Below are positions 26,818 through 34,099 of a stretch of DNA of 64,000 nt, piece after piece. The stretch covers positions 159,569 through 223,568 of the forward strand of contig NZ_NIDE01000011.1 in assembly GCF_002197845.1 (NCBI RefSeq), read 5' to 3'. How positions within the stretch are numbered: the first letter of the stretch is position 1; every line of letters begins with the position of its first letter. A program made the translations under genes and the position numbers. The notes beneath the pieces are model-generated. The model had not been told where the DNA came from. It made no database searches and saw only the letters and a program-made list of their open reading frames with translations. The DNA is from Fimbriiglobus ruber (GTDB taxonomy: Bacteria > Planctomycetota > Planctomycetia > Gemmatales > Gemmataceae).

Positions 26818-27707
26818 CCTTCGCGTTCATCGCCGCGCAGGCCGACGAGTGGCCGATCCGGTGGATGTGCGAAGCCCTGGAGGTGTCGGCCAGCGGGTAC
26901 TACGCCTGGGTCGATCGGCCCGACACCCCGACCGACGAATGGCGGCAGGAACTGGTCGATGCGATCGAGGATGTCCACGCCGAGTTCCAGGGTCGGTACG
27001 GGAGCCCCCGGATGACGGCCGAGCTCACGGCTCGGGAGTATGCGTGCTCGGAGAACACGGTGGTCAAGCTCATGCGCGAACACGGGATCCGGGCGAACAT
27101 CCCGCGGCGGTTCGTCCGGACGACCGACTCGAACCACCGCCTCCCGGTCGCGGACAACCTCCTGGCTCGGAACGTCGACCCGTCCGGGCCAAACACGTCG
27201 TGGTCCGCGGACATCACCGACATTCCGACCCGGGAAGGGTGGGTGTACCTGGCCGTGGTTGAGGATCTGTTCAGCCGACGGATCGTGGGCTGGTCGATGG
27301 ACCCGACGATGGAGAGCCGGTTGGTCGTCGACGCCCTGGAGAGGGCGGTCGCCCGACGCCGCCCCGGCGCGGGGTTGCTGGCCCACTCGGACCGGGGGAG
27401 CCAGTACGCCAGCGACCACTATCAGCGGGTATTGGCGGCCGCGGGGATCACCTGCAGCATGAGTGGGGTCGGCCAATGCTGGGACAATGCCCCGGTCGAG
27501 TCGTTCTTTGGAAGTCTGAAGCGGGAACTCGCTCCGCCGGGTAACCTATTCCACACCCACGAGCAGGCCCGGGCCGAGATCTTCGAGTACATCGAAGCGT
27601 TCTACAACCGCGTCCGTCGTCATTCCGCTCTGGGGTATGTTTCCCCGAAGGAGTTTGAACGGATGTACAACCCGACCCACCGTTATACTTCACGCGGCCA
27701 AGAATGA
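26784..27707 (+). CDS. IS3-family transposase OrfB (expressed as OrfAB fusion)
   Basis: The frame gives an HTH_21 region (IRWMCEALEVSASGYYAWV), then an rve-type DDE core: Asp in WSADITDI, Asp in HSDRGSQYAS, Glu in NAPVESFFGSLKREL, then the ending RRHSALGYVSPKEFE. It looks complete. Its normal TAA stop was split by an IS630 inserted at a TA, so the present frame runs a few codons into IS630 (TSRGQE) before stopping. An independent start is doubtful; translation is expected by frameshift from OrfA. Confidence 0.88.
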   Translation, partial: SRRVLRQPAVLTFAFIAAQADEWPIRWMCEALEVSASGYYAWVDRPDTPTDEWRQELVDAIEDVHAEFQGRYGSPRMTAELTAREYACSENTVVKLMREHGIRANIPRRFVRTTDSNHRLPVADNLLARNVDPSGPNTSWSADITDIPTREGWVYLAVVEDLFSRRIVGWSMDPTMESRLVVDALERAVARRRPGAGLLAHSDRGSQYASDHYQRVLAAAGITCSMSGVGQCWDNAPVESFFGSLKRELAPPGNLFHTHEQARAEIFEYIEAFYNRVRRHSALGYVSPKEFERMYNPTHRYTSRGQE

Positions 27708-28840
27708 GGCCGGGTCAAAGGTCTGGAAATTATGCGTCATCAAGGATTTCAGCTTCTCACGGTGTTTGGTGGAGATCTTGGCTAGGCAGCCGTCAATTGC
27801 GCCACGGAAGCCTTCGAACGTGGCATAATGGCGACCGTCGAGTACGTCCTTCTTGATGAACTTCCAGAGTCGTTCAATCAAATTGAGATTCGGCGAATAC
27901 GACGGCAGGAATTCCAGATGAATGCTCAGACGTGCCGCCAACGTCTCGACCAACTCGCAATGCTGGTAGCGCGCGTTGTCCAAGACCAGGGTGATCGGAC
28001 CGGTCAACCCCAGGGCCGCGATCTTCCCGAGCAGCGCGCACATCGTTTCGGCCGACACCGTCGCATCCGTCGTGATGCTGACCAAGTCATGAGTCACCGC
28101 ATTCCAGGCTCCCAACACACTGTAGCGCTTACGCCCCGAATAAACAGCCGCACGGCACACCACACGCAGCACAAAAAGGCCCCCTGCACGAAGTGAGCCG
28201 CGTCCACGAAGAACACATGACCGTTGCCCGCCCGTGCCTCGGCTAACACCGGTTCCCGCTTGGTGGCCAGAAACGCCGCCTGCGTGGCGGCATGCTCCTC
28301 GATGGTCTTTTTCGGCGGCAACGGGATGGCGGCCAAGCAACGCCATTTCAGGCCGAGAGTCGTTTTAAAAACGCGCGCACTTGAGTCGGGCCACGGGTGA
28401 TGCCGGTTTCGTCCTGAATGCGTTGGCGAGCCTCCGCCACGGTCTGGGGCGGATTCTGGCGGAACGATTCTTCCAACGAGTCCTTGTGTCCCACCAGTTC
28501 GCTGACGGACGATTTCCCCCAGTGGAGTCGGCGAAGGCCATCGAGGCCGCCGTGACGGTAGAGGGCGACATACCGGTCCACCGTCGCTTCCGACACGCCA
28601 CTCAAGCGCGCGGCATCGGAGTACACTAATCCTTGGCTAATGAGCCACAGCGCCTCCATCCGCTGTTGCACGCGCGGGTGGGGATGCTCGAAGCGTTCCG
28701 TGTGGAGCGTTTGTTGCTCCGCGTCGGTGAACGTCAACTTGGCCATCCGTGGCCTCCCTGCCGATGGGCGATTTCACACGGGCGGATTAGAACCTAAAAC
28801 CATCACCAGGAAAAGGTCTCATTTTGGGCCGGGCGAAGTA
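27686..28840 (-). mobile_element. IS630-family element inserted in IS3 copy b
   Basis: The ends TACTTCACGCGGCCAAGAAT and, at the other side, the complement of TACTTCGCCCGGCCCAAAAT form imperfect terminal repeats. TA dinucleotides at 27684-27685 and 28841-28842 are the target duplication expected for IS630/mariner-type transposition. Removing the insert and one TA restores the stop codon CGT-TAA of the interrupted OrfB. Confidence 0.85.
27690..28746 (-). pseudogene. IS630-family transposase with frameshifts
   Basis: The N-terminal part (28746-28348, MAKLTFTDAEQQTLHTERFE) has the winged-helix DNA-binding region. The middle (VFFVDAAHFVQGAFLCCVW, first Asp) and the C-terminal DDE part (ITLVLDNARYQH, SYSPNLNLIERLWKFIKK) lie in other frames, with shifts near 28345 and 28130. 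All three acidic residues remain recognisable, but the protein cannot be made as one chain unless both shifts are programmed. I therefore call it a pseudogene. Confidence 0.8.
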
Positions 28841-29024
28841 TAACTTCGTGTCCACTTTTCTTGGGGAATGCCACCGGTCAATAGGTGGGGAGCGAAGCGC
28901 CCCCGGTTGCACGGAAGGTGGTGCAGGAAGCTGGGGTGCCCGTTGACGGGCGAGGGGCGTCAGGACCCTTCTTCCTTCTCAGGGAAAGATGTGCTGGGTA
29001 GAATGCCGCAAAAAGGAGCAAGCG

Positions 29025-29522
29025 TTGTCCCGATCCTACCTCGTCCCAAACCGCCTTGAAGATGTGATTTTTTTGATCCAGTTCCTCGGCCTTCGCGAGG
29101 ACTTCTGTTTAACCGCAGGCAATAAATCGGTACGGAGGCCAAGATCGGCAGCCAGCTGGTCCGAGGTCTGTGATGACCATCCGGAGTTTTTCGAGGCAAC
29201 GCAAGACAAATCCGTGTACCTCAGCGTCAGATTTCATTTGGGAGAGGCCAGAAAACGGGAGCCGATCGATCTTGCAGCCGTGCAAGAACTTATCAAGAAC
29301 GCACTCGAAATACACGAACGGCAGTTCAAGACCGACTGTGATGAAAAAGAACGGAGTTTTAAGCGGGAAACGGACGAGAAAAATCGCACTTTCCTGACGG
29401 ATAAGGAATTCCACGACCGTAACGTGCAAAAGTGGAAAAACGTCAGGGAATGGCTGACACTTGTCGGCGCGCTGATAGCGGGCGCTGCCGGAATTGTTCA
29501 GTTAATCAGGAGCCTTCAGTGA
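29025..29522 (+). CDS. unknown protein with coiled-coil and C-terminal membrane helix
   Basis: About 165 residues. I prefer TTG 29025 because AAGGAG lies 7 nt upstream; an ATG 36 nt earlier has no such site. Residues about 85-135 are strongly charged and helical (ERSFKRETDEKNRTF), compatible with a coiled coil. The final 25 residues (EWLTLVGALIAGAAGIVQLI) form one membrane segment. No catalytic motif is seen. A tail-anchored protein of this build beside mobile elements could be an accessory or effector-type gene, but that is inference. It begins 150 nt after the IS3 end. Confidence 0.5.
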   Translation: MSRSYLVPNRLEDVIFLIQFLGLREDFCLTAGNKSVRRPRSAASWSEVCDDHPEFFEATQDKSVYLSVRFHLGEARKREPIDLAAVQELIKNALEIHERQFKTDCDEKERSFKRETDEKNRTFLTDKEFHDRNVQKWKNVREWLTLVGALIAGAAGIVQLIRSLQ

Positions 29523-30677
29523 AAGTCAGCGAGAGAAGTCTGGTTCGACCAACAATTTCCGTGATAGGTGGTCGCAGGGTTCAGTGCGAAGCACCGGAGC
29601 AAAGCGACGCCCGAAGAACGCCGGGCCGCGAAGCGGTATCGCCCGAGAAGGCCCTTGAGCGATTCAGACGACGGTAAGTTTTGTTCCCCGAATTTACAGC
29701 GAAATGTAGTTCCTGCCCTACGACGGGAACAAGTTTCAGGCGATCCAGCTTCGCGCAACGCCCCAGCCTCTCAAAATGGCGCTCTCGCCCAGGGAAAACG
29801 CGGAAGAATTCACAGGTTGAGCAACGAAATGGCCTCAAGATGCGCCGCAAAAAATCCGCACGCTGAAGTGGCACACCCGCTGCTTTACCACTTCCATCGC
29901 CTCCAAAAGCTAAGAGGGCCGAAGCATGCAAGCTCCCATCGCATCGGATTGCGATCAACTGACCTGTCTGGCTGATGACGTCAGTCCTCACGGGTACGAC
30001 GACCTGTGGCTCGACCTCGGCGGCTCCGACTGAGTACGGTCAATCACTCCAAAGCGCTGCGTCATGATGCCGCGGGGCTTTGCATCCGCCAGAAGTGGCT
30101 TTCCCGGGCATGTTTGGCGCGGCATCTGCACCATATTTTCACGTCGGGCGGCACATAGGGCTTTCAGCCCCGCCCACATCCTCCGGAGGTTCTTGCGATG
30201 CGAACGCAGCTCCACAATTACTCCGTACCCCCGCATCTCGCGCCGAGAGAATCTCTTCCGCATGCCCCTGACGTTAATTCCTGACGGGTGGTTGAGATAG
30301 TTCTTTCGTTTTGATACCGTGTAGCAAAGACCAATTATCGAACAGGGCTGCGGGACTGTCTCCGCGGCCCGTTCCCGCGCGCTGAGAGCGATCAGCAGTT
30401 TTGTGGGTGAGAAGCACGTTCGGCTGAAGACCCGAATCGAGCACTCCAGCACAAGAAATGGTCAGTTCTGCCCGTAGAAGGGTCAGCCTCTGCCCAATCG
30501 ACCATCTGAACAGAGCACCGAGAAGCACCGAAGCCAAAATTTTACGCGGCGTGCCGGTGAGCCACGGTATTTATCGGCGTAGCTATCTTTGCATCCTCCG
30601 GGGAGGGTAGCGGGACTTGCGCCCGGCGATCAACCCGGGCGGCCCCCGAAGAGGTCTTGAAGTGCTGCAGGGATATC
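29523..30677. other. gene-poor stretch within the mobile region
   Basis: About 1.15 kb with overlapping short open frames on both strands but no recognisable product or codon-usage signal. A 35-codon frame at 29926-30033 (MQAPIASDCDQLTCLADDVS…) has AGAGGG upstream and could be a tiny gene or a gene end. The G+C content fluctuates strongly, as in decayed DNA. Confidence 0.4.
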
Positions 30678-30748
30678 CCGGAAGGCCGGGCTCGAACCGG
30701 CGACCAGAAGATTATGGGTCGACTGCTCTACCGCTGAGCTACTCCCGC
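30678..30748 (-). tRNA. degenerate tRNA-like sequence, anticodon CAU position (tRNA-Met-like)
   Basis: On the minus strand a cloverleaf can be drawn: acceptor GCGGGAG pairing with CTTCCGG (first pair mismatched), TA, D-stem GCTC/GAGC with loop AGCGGTA, and T-arm GCCGG-TTCGAGC-CCGGC. The anticodon loop reads CCCATAA with CAU in place, but base 33 is C instead of T and two of five anticodon-stem pairs are mismatched. D and T arms are perfect. This suggests a decaying or disrupted tRNA, possibly an element-borne or attachment-site copy. No CCA is encoded. Confidence 0.5.
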
Positions 30749-31132
30749 CTGCAGCGGTTCAAAATTGGCACGATCCTCGGGTTCGTTCAAGGGAAAGGTG
30801 CTACGAGCCGGGATCATGACCGGCTTGCTCGGTTTTGCCGTATTGGGTAACGGCCAGACGCCACTGGAACGATCCGTCCGCCGATAAGGCGATTTGCTCC
30901 CGCTTTGCGCCGATCGCTCCAATTGTTTCACTCGTGACTATGCTCACGACACTCGCAGCAATTCGACAGTATCGCACTTGTCACGCTCGTGCAACAAGTT
31001 CCGCGATAGCGAGCGTTACCGGCAGGCGGAGGCGCCACGCGGCTCCGTGAGCGGAGCGAGTAGCACGCGACGGCGCAGTCGGATCGCCCAAGTGCCTGAA
31101 GTGCTGGTAAAATCACTATCGGATGGCACCCG
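30749..31132. other. intergenic region, nothing recognised
   Basis: 384 bases between the tRNA-like sequence and the next gene. I see no gene, repeat or hairpin that I can support. Confidence 0.35.
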
Positions 31133-31513
31133 ATGACCGAAGCGGAATGGCTGGTGTGCGAAGACCCTCGACCGATGCTGGTGTTCCTGTGGAATGAGGC
31201 GGGTGCCCGGAAACTCCGGCTGTTTGCCGCTGCCTGTTGCAGGCGGATCGGGCACCTTCTGCCTGACGAACGGAACTGGGCGGCAGTGGAGGCATCCGAG
31301 GGGTACGCCGACGGTGTCGTGTCCGTCGAGCAACTCGTCGCCACGATCGGACTGGCGCAAGAGGCGGTTAGTTACGCTTACCACCGTCGCGGTCAGCACT
31401 TCTTCACCGCCGCCTCTGCCGTCTTGTTCGCCGTCGTGCCCACCGGAGACTCGTTGCCGCCGAATTGGGGAGCCGCATCGTCCGGTCGTAGAGGACACAC
31501 GAATGGCAAGTGA
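31133..31513 (+). CDS. Gemmata-type MTEAEWL-family protein (short form)
   Basis: A 126-residue protein starting MTEAEWLVCEDPRPMLVFL, followed by KLRLFAAACCRRIGHLLPDE and AVEASEGYADG. This N-terminal module occurs in many paralogous proteins of Gemmataceae (repeat-companion type) whose function is unknown. The family is usually longer. Here the frame ends soon after the module, and the last residues (SSGRRGHTNGK) look out of frame, so the gene may be a truncated copy. It overlaps the next gene by 11 nt. Confidence 0.6.
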   Translation: MTEAEWLVCEDPRPMLVFLWNEAGARKLRLFAAACCRRIGHLLPDERNWAAVEASEGYADGVVSVEQLVATIGLAQEAVSYAYHRRGQHFFTAASAVLFAVVPTGDSLPPNWGAASSGRRGHTNGK

Positions 31514-31901
31514 ATTACCCTTGCGGGCAATGCAGGATGTGTGCTGGAACTTCATCGGCACGCCAGTCGCGTCCCGCGAAGAATTTGACGCCCTAGCGCG
31601 GCAGTACCAGATCAGGATTCGCAAGCAGGACTCTTGGCGGCCGCAGCATGTCATCATTCCGACCGCGCGAATCGCCGTGCAGTACAGGTGCTGGCAAGGG
31701 AAGGAACAAATCGAGCCGGTGATCATGCTTGAGGCTAACAATGGCGAGTCATTTACCACTGGGGAGTTGCTGTTCAAGCTCCACAACGCGTTGGTCGAGC
31801 AGCTGCGGAAGATCGACCACCACTTCTTCGAAGGGTTGTCACTGGCGGGGTGGCAGCCGGGCGGCCTAATGCCGCTGTATCAACTCCGGCTGGGGAGCTA
31901 A
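31503..31901 (+). CDS. unknown 132-residue protein
   Basis: It starts MASELPLRAMQDVCWNFIG at ATG 31503, with AGAGGA upstream inside the preceding gene. The sequence is a compact alpha/beta pattern (IRIRKQDSWRPQHVIIPTA, EPVIMLEANNGESFTTGELLFKLHNAL) ending in FFEGLSLAGWQ and LPLYQLRLGS-like strands. I do not recognise the family. Overlap with the preceding frame suggests a translated pair; a small cytosolic partner or immunity-type protein is possible but unproven. Confidence 0.6.
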   Translation: MASELPLRAMQDVCWNFIGTPVASREEFDALARQYQIRIRKQDSWRPQHVIIPTARIAVQYRCWQGKEQIEPVIMLEANNGESFTTGELLFKLHNALVEQLRKIDHHFFEGLSLAGWQPGGLMPLYQLRLGS

Positions 31902-31953
31902 GTTCGGGCGGCCAAGGGAGTGGAACTCCGTGCTGCACCGGACTCACAATCTG

Positions 31954-32445
31954 TTACCCATTGCTTTGGGAAGAAGCTCGCGATAACGGACGTACCTGAC
32001 GCGTGTCCGAAGGACGGCACCCACGCAGCATGCGGGCGGGAACGGCATCGCCCTCTTCTGGTTTGGGAGGAAGTGGCATCCAGTGGGTTGGGTTCCAGTA
32101 GGTGCCATCGGAGGCGTTACCGTACTCAACAAAGCCCGGTGTGCCCTCGTACGGCATGTCTGATTCCCAATAAGCCACTTCCGGCACTTCCCAGAATTCT
32201 CCGTCGTTCATGCCGAGGATCAGAAACGGCGTCCCATCCTTTGGTGCCGTGGAGATAGGCTGCCAGTCAGACTGATGGCGTCGGTTCCAAAACGCTTCTG
32301 CGTCGAGGTCACACCTGCCTATCTGTGCCTGACATTTCTTGCAGCCGACAGATGATGTTTGGTAGCCTGGTCTGATGTCAGTCTTATGGCTTCGTGCTTC
32401 CCCACCGCAGAATGGGCACGGTATTACGCCGGCATGAAATATCAT
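31954..32445 (-). CDS. Lar-like zinc ribbon plus DUF551-like protein, 5' end replaced by an IS630 end
   Basis: About 163 residues in frame. The N-terminal part IPCPFCGGEA…SVGCKKCQAQIG is a two-CxxC zinc ribbon as in Lar (restriction alleviation) proteins. The part beginning DWQPISTAPKDGTPFLILG and ending THWMPLPPKPE is the DUF551/phage-type module common in prophage genes. The IS630 boundary (about 32423) lies only a few codons before CPFCGG. The ATG at 32445 is inside the IS end, so the native start is lost or moved. It probably derives from phage or plasmid DNA. Confidence 0.6.
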   Translation of the reverse strand: MIFHAGVIPCPFCGGEARSHKTDIRPGYQTSSVGCKKCQAQIGRCDLDAEAFWNRRHQSDWQPISTAPKDGTPFLILGMNDGEFWEVPEVAYWESDMPYEGTPGFVEYGNASDGTYWNPTHWMPLPPKPEEGDAVPARMLRGCRPSDTRQVRPLSRASSQSNG

Positions 32446-33577
32446 CACCCATTCATTGCAGTGGCATATTGGGTCGAGGGATGTTGGAAGTAACTCATCA
32501 CCCGGTCGGGGAGGTGGAGCAACGTCCGCATGACCTCCTGAATCCGGGACCGCACTTCGGCCGCGTCGTGTGGCAATCCGGTTGCGGACACGCGCCCCTT
32601 GAGGTCGTGGTTCCGGTACTCGACCGGGTTCCGCGCGGGGGCGTACCGGGGGAGGACGAAGACTTCGATCCGATCCGCCCGGGCCGCCACCCACACTCTC
32701 ACCTCGGGCGTCAGGTGGGCCCGCAACCGGTCGACGATGAGGAACACCTGGCCGGTCGTACCGCGGACCAACCGGTCCGGGAAGACGAGGAATACGGCCG
32801 CCGTCATGTTCTCCGAATACGATACGTCATGAACCGGACCGCACCGTCCGGAGTAATCGCCGACACCTGGTTCATCCGGATATGGCGGTCGGGGACGTCC
32901 AGAATCGGGGGGTGGCCTTCCGGAGCGTACCCCCCCGGGCCGGGCACTCGTCGGCCGCAACCCCGACCTCGTCACACCAGTCGATCGTCGCCCCTTCCTC
33001 GGCCGCCCGGTCGGCGATCGCGGGGTAGATCTCTCGGTCAACCACTGGTCGATCTCATCGGGATCCTGGTCCCGGGCCTGGCGGCGGGGCCGCTGGGGCG
33101 TGAACCCCTACCGCGGGAGGTACAGGCCGACCGTCCGGACGGCGAGCGTCACCCCGCAGTCCCGCTCGATCAACTCCCGGACGGCCCGCCGGGTCCACAA
33201 CGGGGCCGCGATGTCGGCCATCTCCGGGGTTGTCGTCCGGAGCAACACCTGGACGCGTTCGGCCTGCTCGTCGGACAGGAGACGGCCGGACCCGAGTGGG
33301 CGGCCCGGGCGGTCCCCGGGAAGAGCGCCGACCCCGCCAGCCGTGTACGCCGACCACCACCGGCAAACGGTCTCCCGGCACACGCCCAGGAGATCCGCGA
33401 GGTCGGCTTCTGTGTAACCTCACTCCCGGCCCCGCAAGGCCCGGAGGCGGAGGGCGTCGAGAACCTCATCGGGCAGCTGACGGGCATCCGATAGCGTAAT
33501 GGCCATGGCACGAACTCCCACCAAGCGATGCAATTATGACCCTATCGAATATGTAGGCAGATTTCATGCCGGCGTAA
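32424..33577 (-). mobile_element. IS630-family element (copy b)
   Basis: The ends TTACGCCGGCATGAAAT (32424 on) and its complement (to 33577) are near-perfect terminal repeats. Flanking TA dinucleotides at 32422-32423 and 33578-33579 are the expected target duplication. The length, 1154 bp, is normal for the family. The element is unrelated in sequence to the IS630 at 27686. Confidence 0.8.
32445..33506 (-). pseudogene. IS630-family transposase, nonsense and frameshift mutations
   Basis: The start ATG 33506 gives MAITLSDARQLPDEVLDALR, then LRGRE followed by an in-frame TGA and GYTEADLADLLGVCRETVCR, so one stop interrupts the helix-turn-helix. After WTRRAVRELIERDCGVTLAV the frame stops and continues in other frames through a Pro/Arg-rich shifted zone. 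Then come VFLIVDRLRAHL (DDE Asp) and LPRYAPARNPVEYRNHDLK (DDE Glu context). The first Asp region is scrambled. It is inactive. Confidence 0.8.
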
Positions 33578-33621
33578 TACGATCCCGAAGGATCGGTTAC
33601 TGACTCGGGTGGGCGAACGGG

Positions 33622-33779
33622 TATTACCTCGACATGAAATCTGCTCGCGTATTCATTGATGCCATATATCGCGTCGCCCAGTGGGAGAAGCCCCCGTGGC
33701 CATTACACTACCGGACGCCCGTCAGCTGCCCGATGAGGTCCTTGACGCCCTTCGTCTGCGGGCGTTGCGGGGGTGCGAA
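33622..33779 (+). mobile_element. 5' fragment of a third IS630 (related to copy b)
   Basis: TATTACCTCGACATGAAATC at 33622 resembles the copy-b terminal repeat, and 33694 onwards encodes AITLPDARQLPDEVLDALRL, the same N-terminus as copy b but on the plus strand. The fragment ends abruptly at 33780, where ISAs1 begins. Confidence 0.75.
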
Positions 33780-33792
33780 CAGGGCTCACGCA

Positions 33793-34011
33793 CTATGCTT
33801 CTGGAATAGCCTGGAGTATTTTTAGCAAATAATCTTCATCCCAAGCGGCTTTCAAGATCTTGCTCGGCAATGTCTCCTTCCCGGGGGCGCGGCGGAGCAA
33901 CGACACCAACACCCGACGGATCATGGCCCGATTGGCTCCCGCGTGCCCGGATTGGGTCCGACTCGCGTCTTCCCGGAATACCACGTCGAGAACCCAATGG
34001 AGTTGGTTCTC
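33793..34011 (-). pseudogene. C-terminal fragment of the ISAs1 transposase
   Basis: The frame reads IENQLHWVLDVVFREDASRT, HAGANRAMIRRVLVSLLRRA, then KILKAAWDEDYLLKILQ and a stop inside the terminal repeat. This is the conserved end of ISAs1 (H-repeat) transposases, including the catalytic-region phrase ENQLHWVLDVVF. It continues the N-terminal part at 36534-37432. Confidence 0.85.
34005..34011. repeat. left copy of 7-bp direct repeat (candidate attachment core)
   Basis: GGTTCTC at the boundary between the ISAs1 C-terminal fragment and the recombinase element. It is identical to 36527-36533. Confidence 0.65.
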
Positions 34012-34051
34012 GATGGGCCCGTCACACGGACCTCCAAGTTACAAGTTGTGT

Positions 34052-34090
34052 GGGGTCCGGTCATCGTCACGGTGACGATGACCGGACCCC
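34052..34090. repeat. 39-bp perfect palindrome at the end of the recombinase element
   Basis: Two 19-nt arms, starting GGGGTCCGGTCATCGTCAC, are exact complements around a single central G. It lies about 10 nt beyond the recombinase gene end (34100) and 41 nt inside the left boundary. It could be a terminator that protects the element or a structured recombination site. Confidence 0.75.
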
Positions 34091-34099
34091 GCCAAGCCA

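Larger units (their letters stand above)
26462..28868 (+). mobile_element. IS3-family element (copy b), interrupted by an IS630
   Basis: The terminal inverted repeats are well conserved: TTCCCCAAGAAAAGTGGACA at 26462 and its exact complement ending at 28868. Without the 1155-bp IS630 inside it, the element would be about 1.25 kb, normal for IS3. OrfA and OrfB are open with a frameshift signal. I find no 3-4 bp target duplication; the flanks (CTGCGG and TGCCAC) differ. Confidence 0.85.

Noticed and set aside
26456..28874. Target-site duplication for IS3 copy b
   Set aside because: Flanks CTGCGG and TGCCAC do not match. The insertion into copy a may have been accompanied by rearrangement.
29926..30033. 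35-codon frame with AGAGGG upstream
   Set aside because: Too short and without a recognisable product. It is only mentioned in the description of the region.
30600..30668. A second tRNA-like trace upstream of the tRNA-like sequence (T-arm-like GGGCGCAAGTCCCG on the minus strand)
   Set aside because: No D-arm or acceptor stem can be drawn, so I do not call it.
28985..32445. Prophage interpretation of the gene-poor mobile region
   Set aside because: Only one phage-like gene (Lar/DUF551-like) is present. No structural, packaging or lysis genes can be seen.
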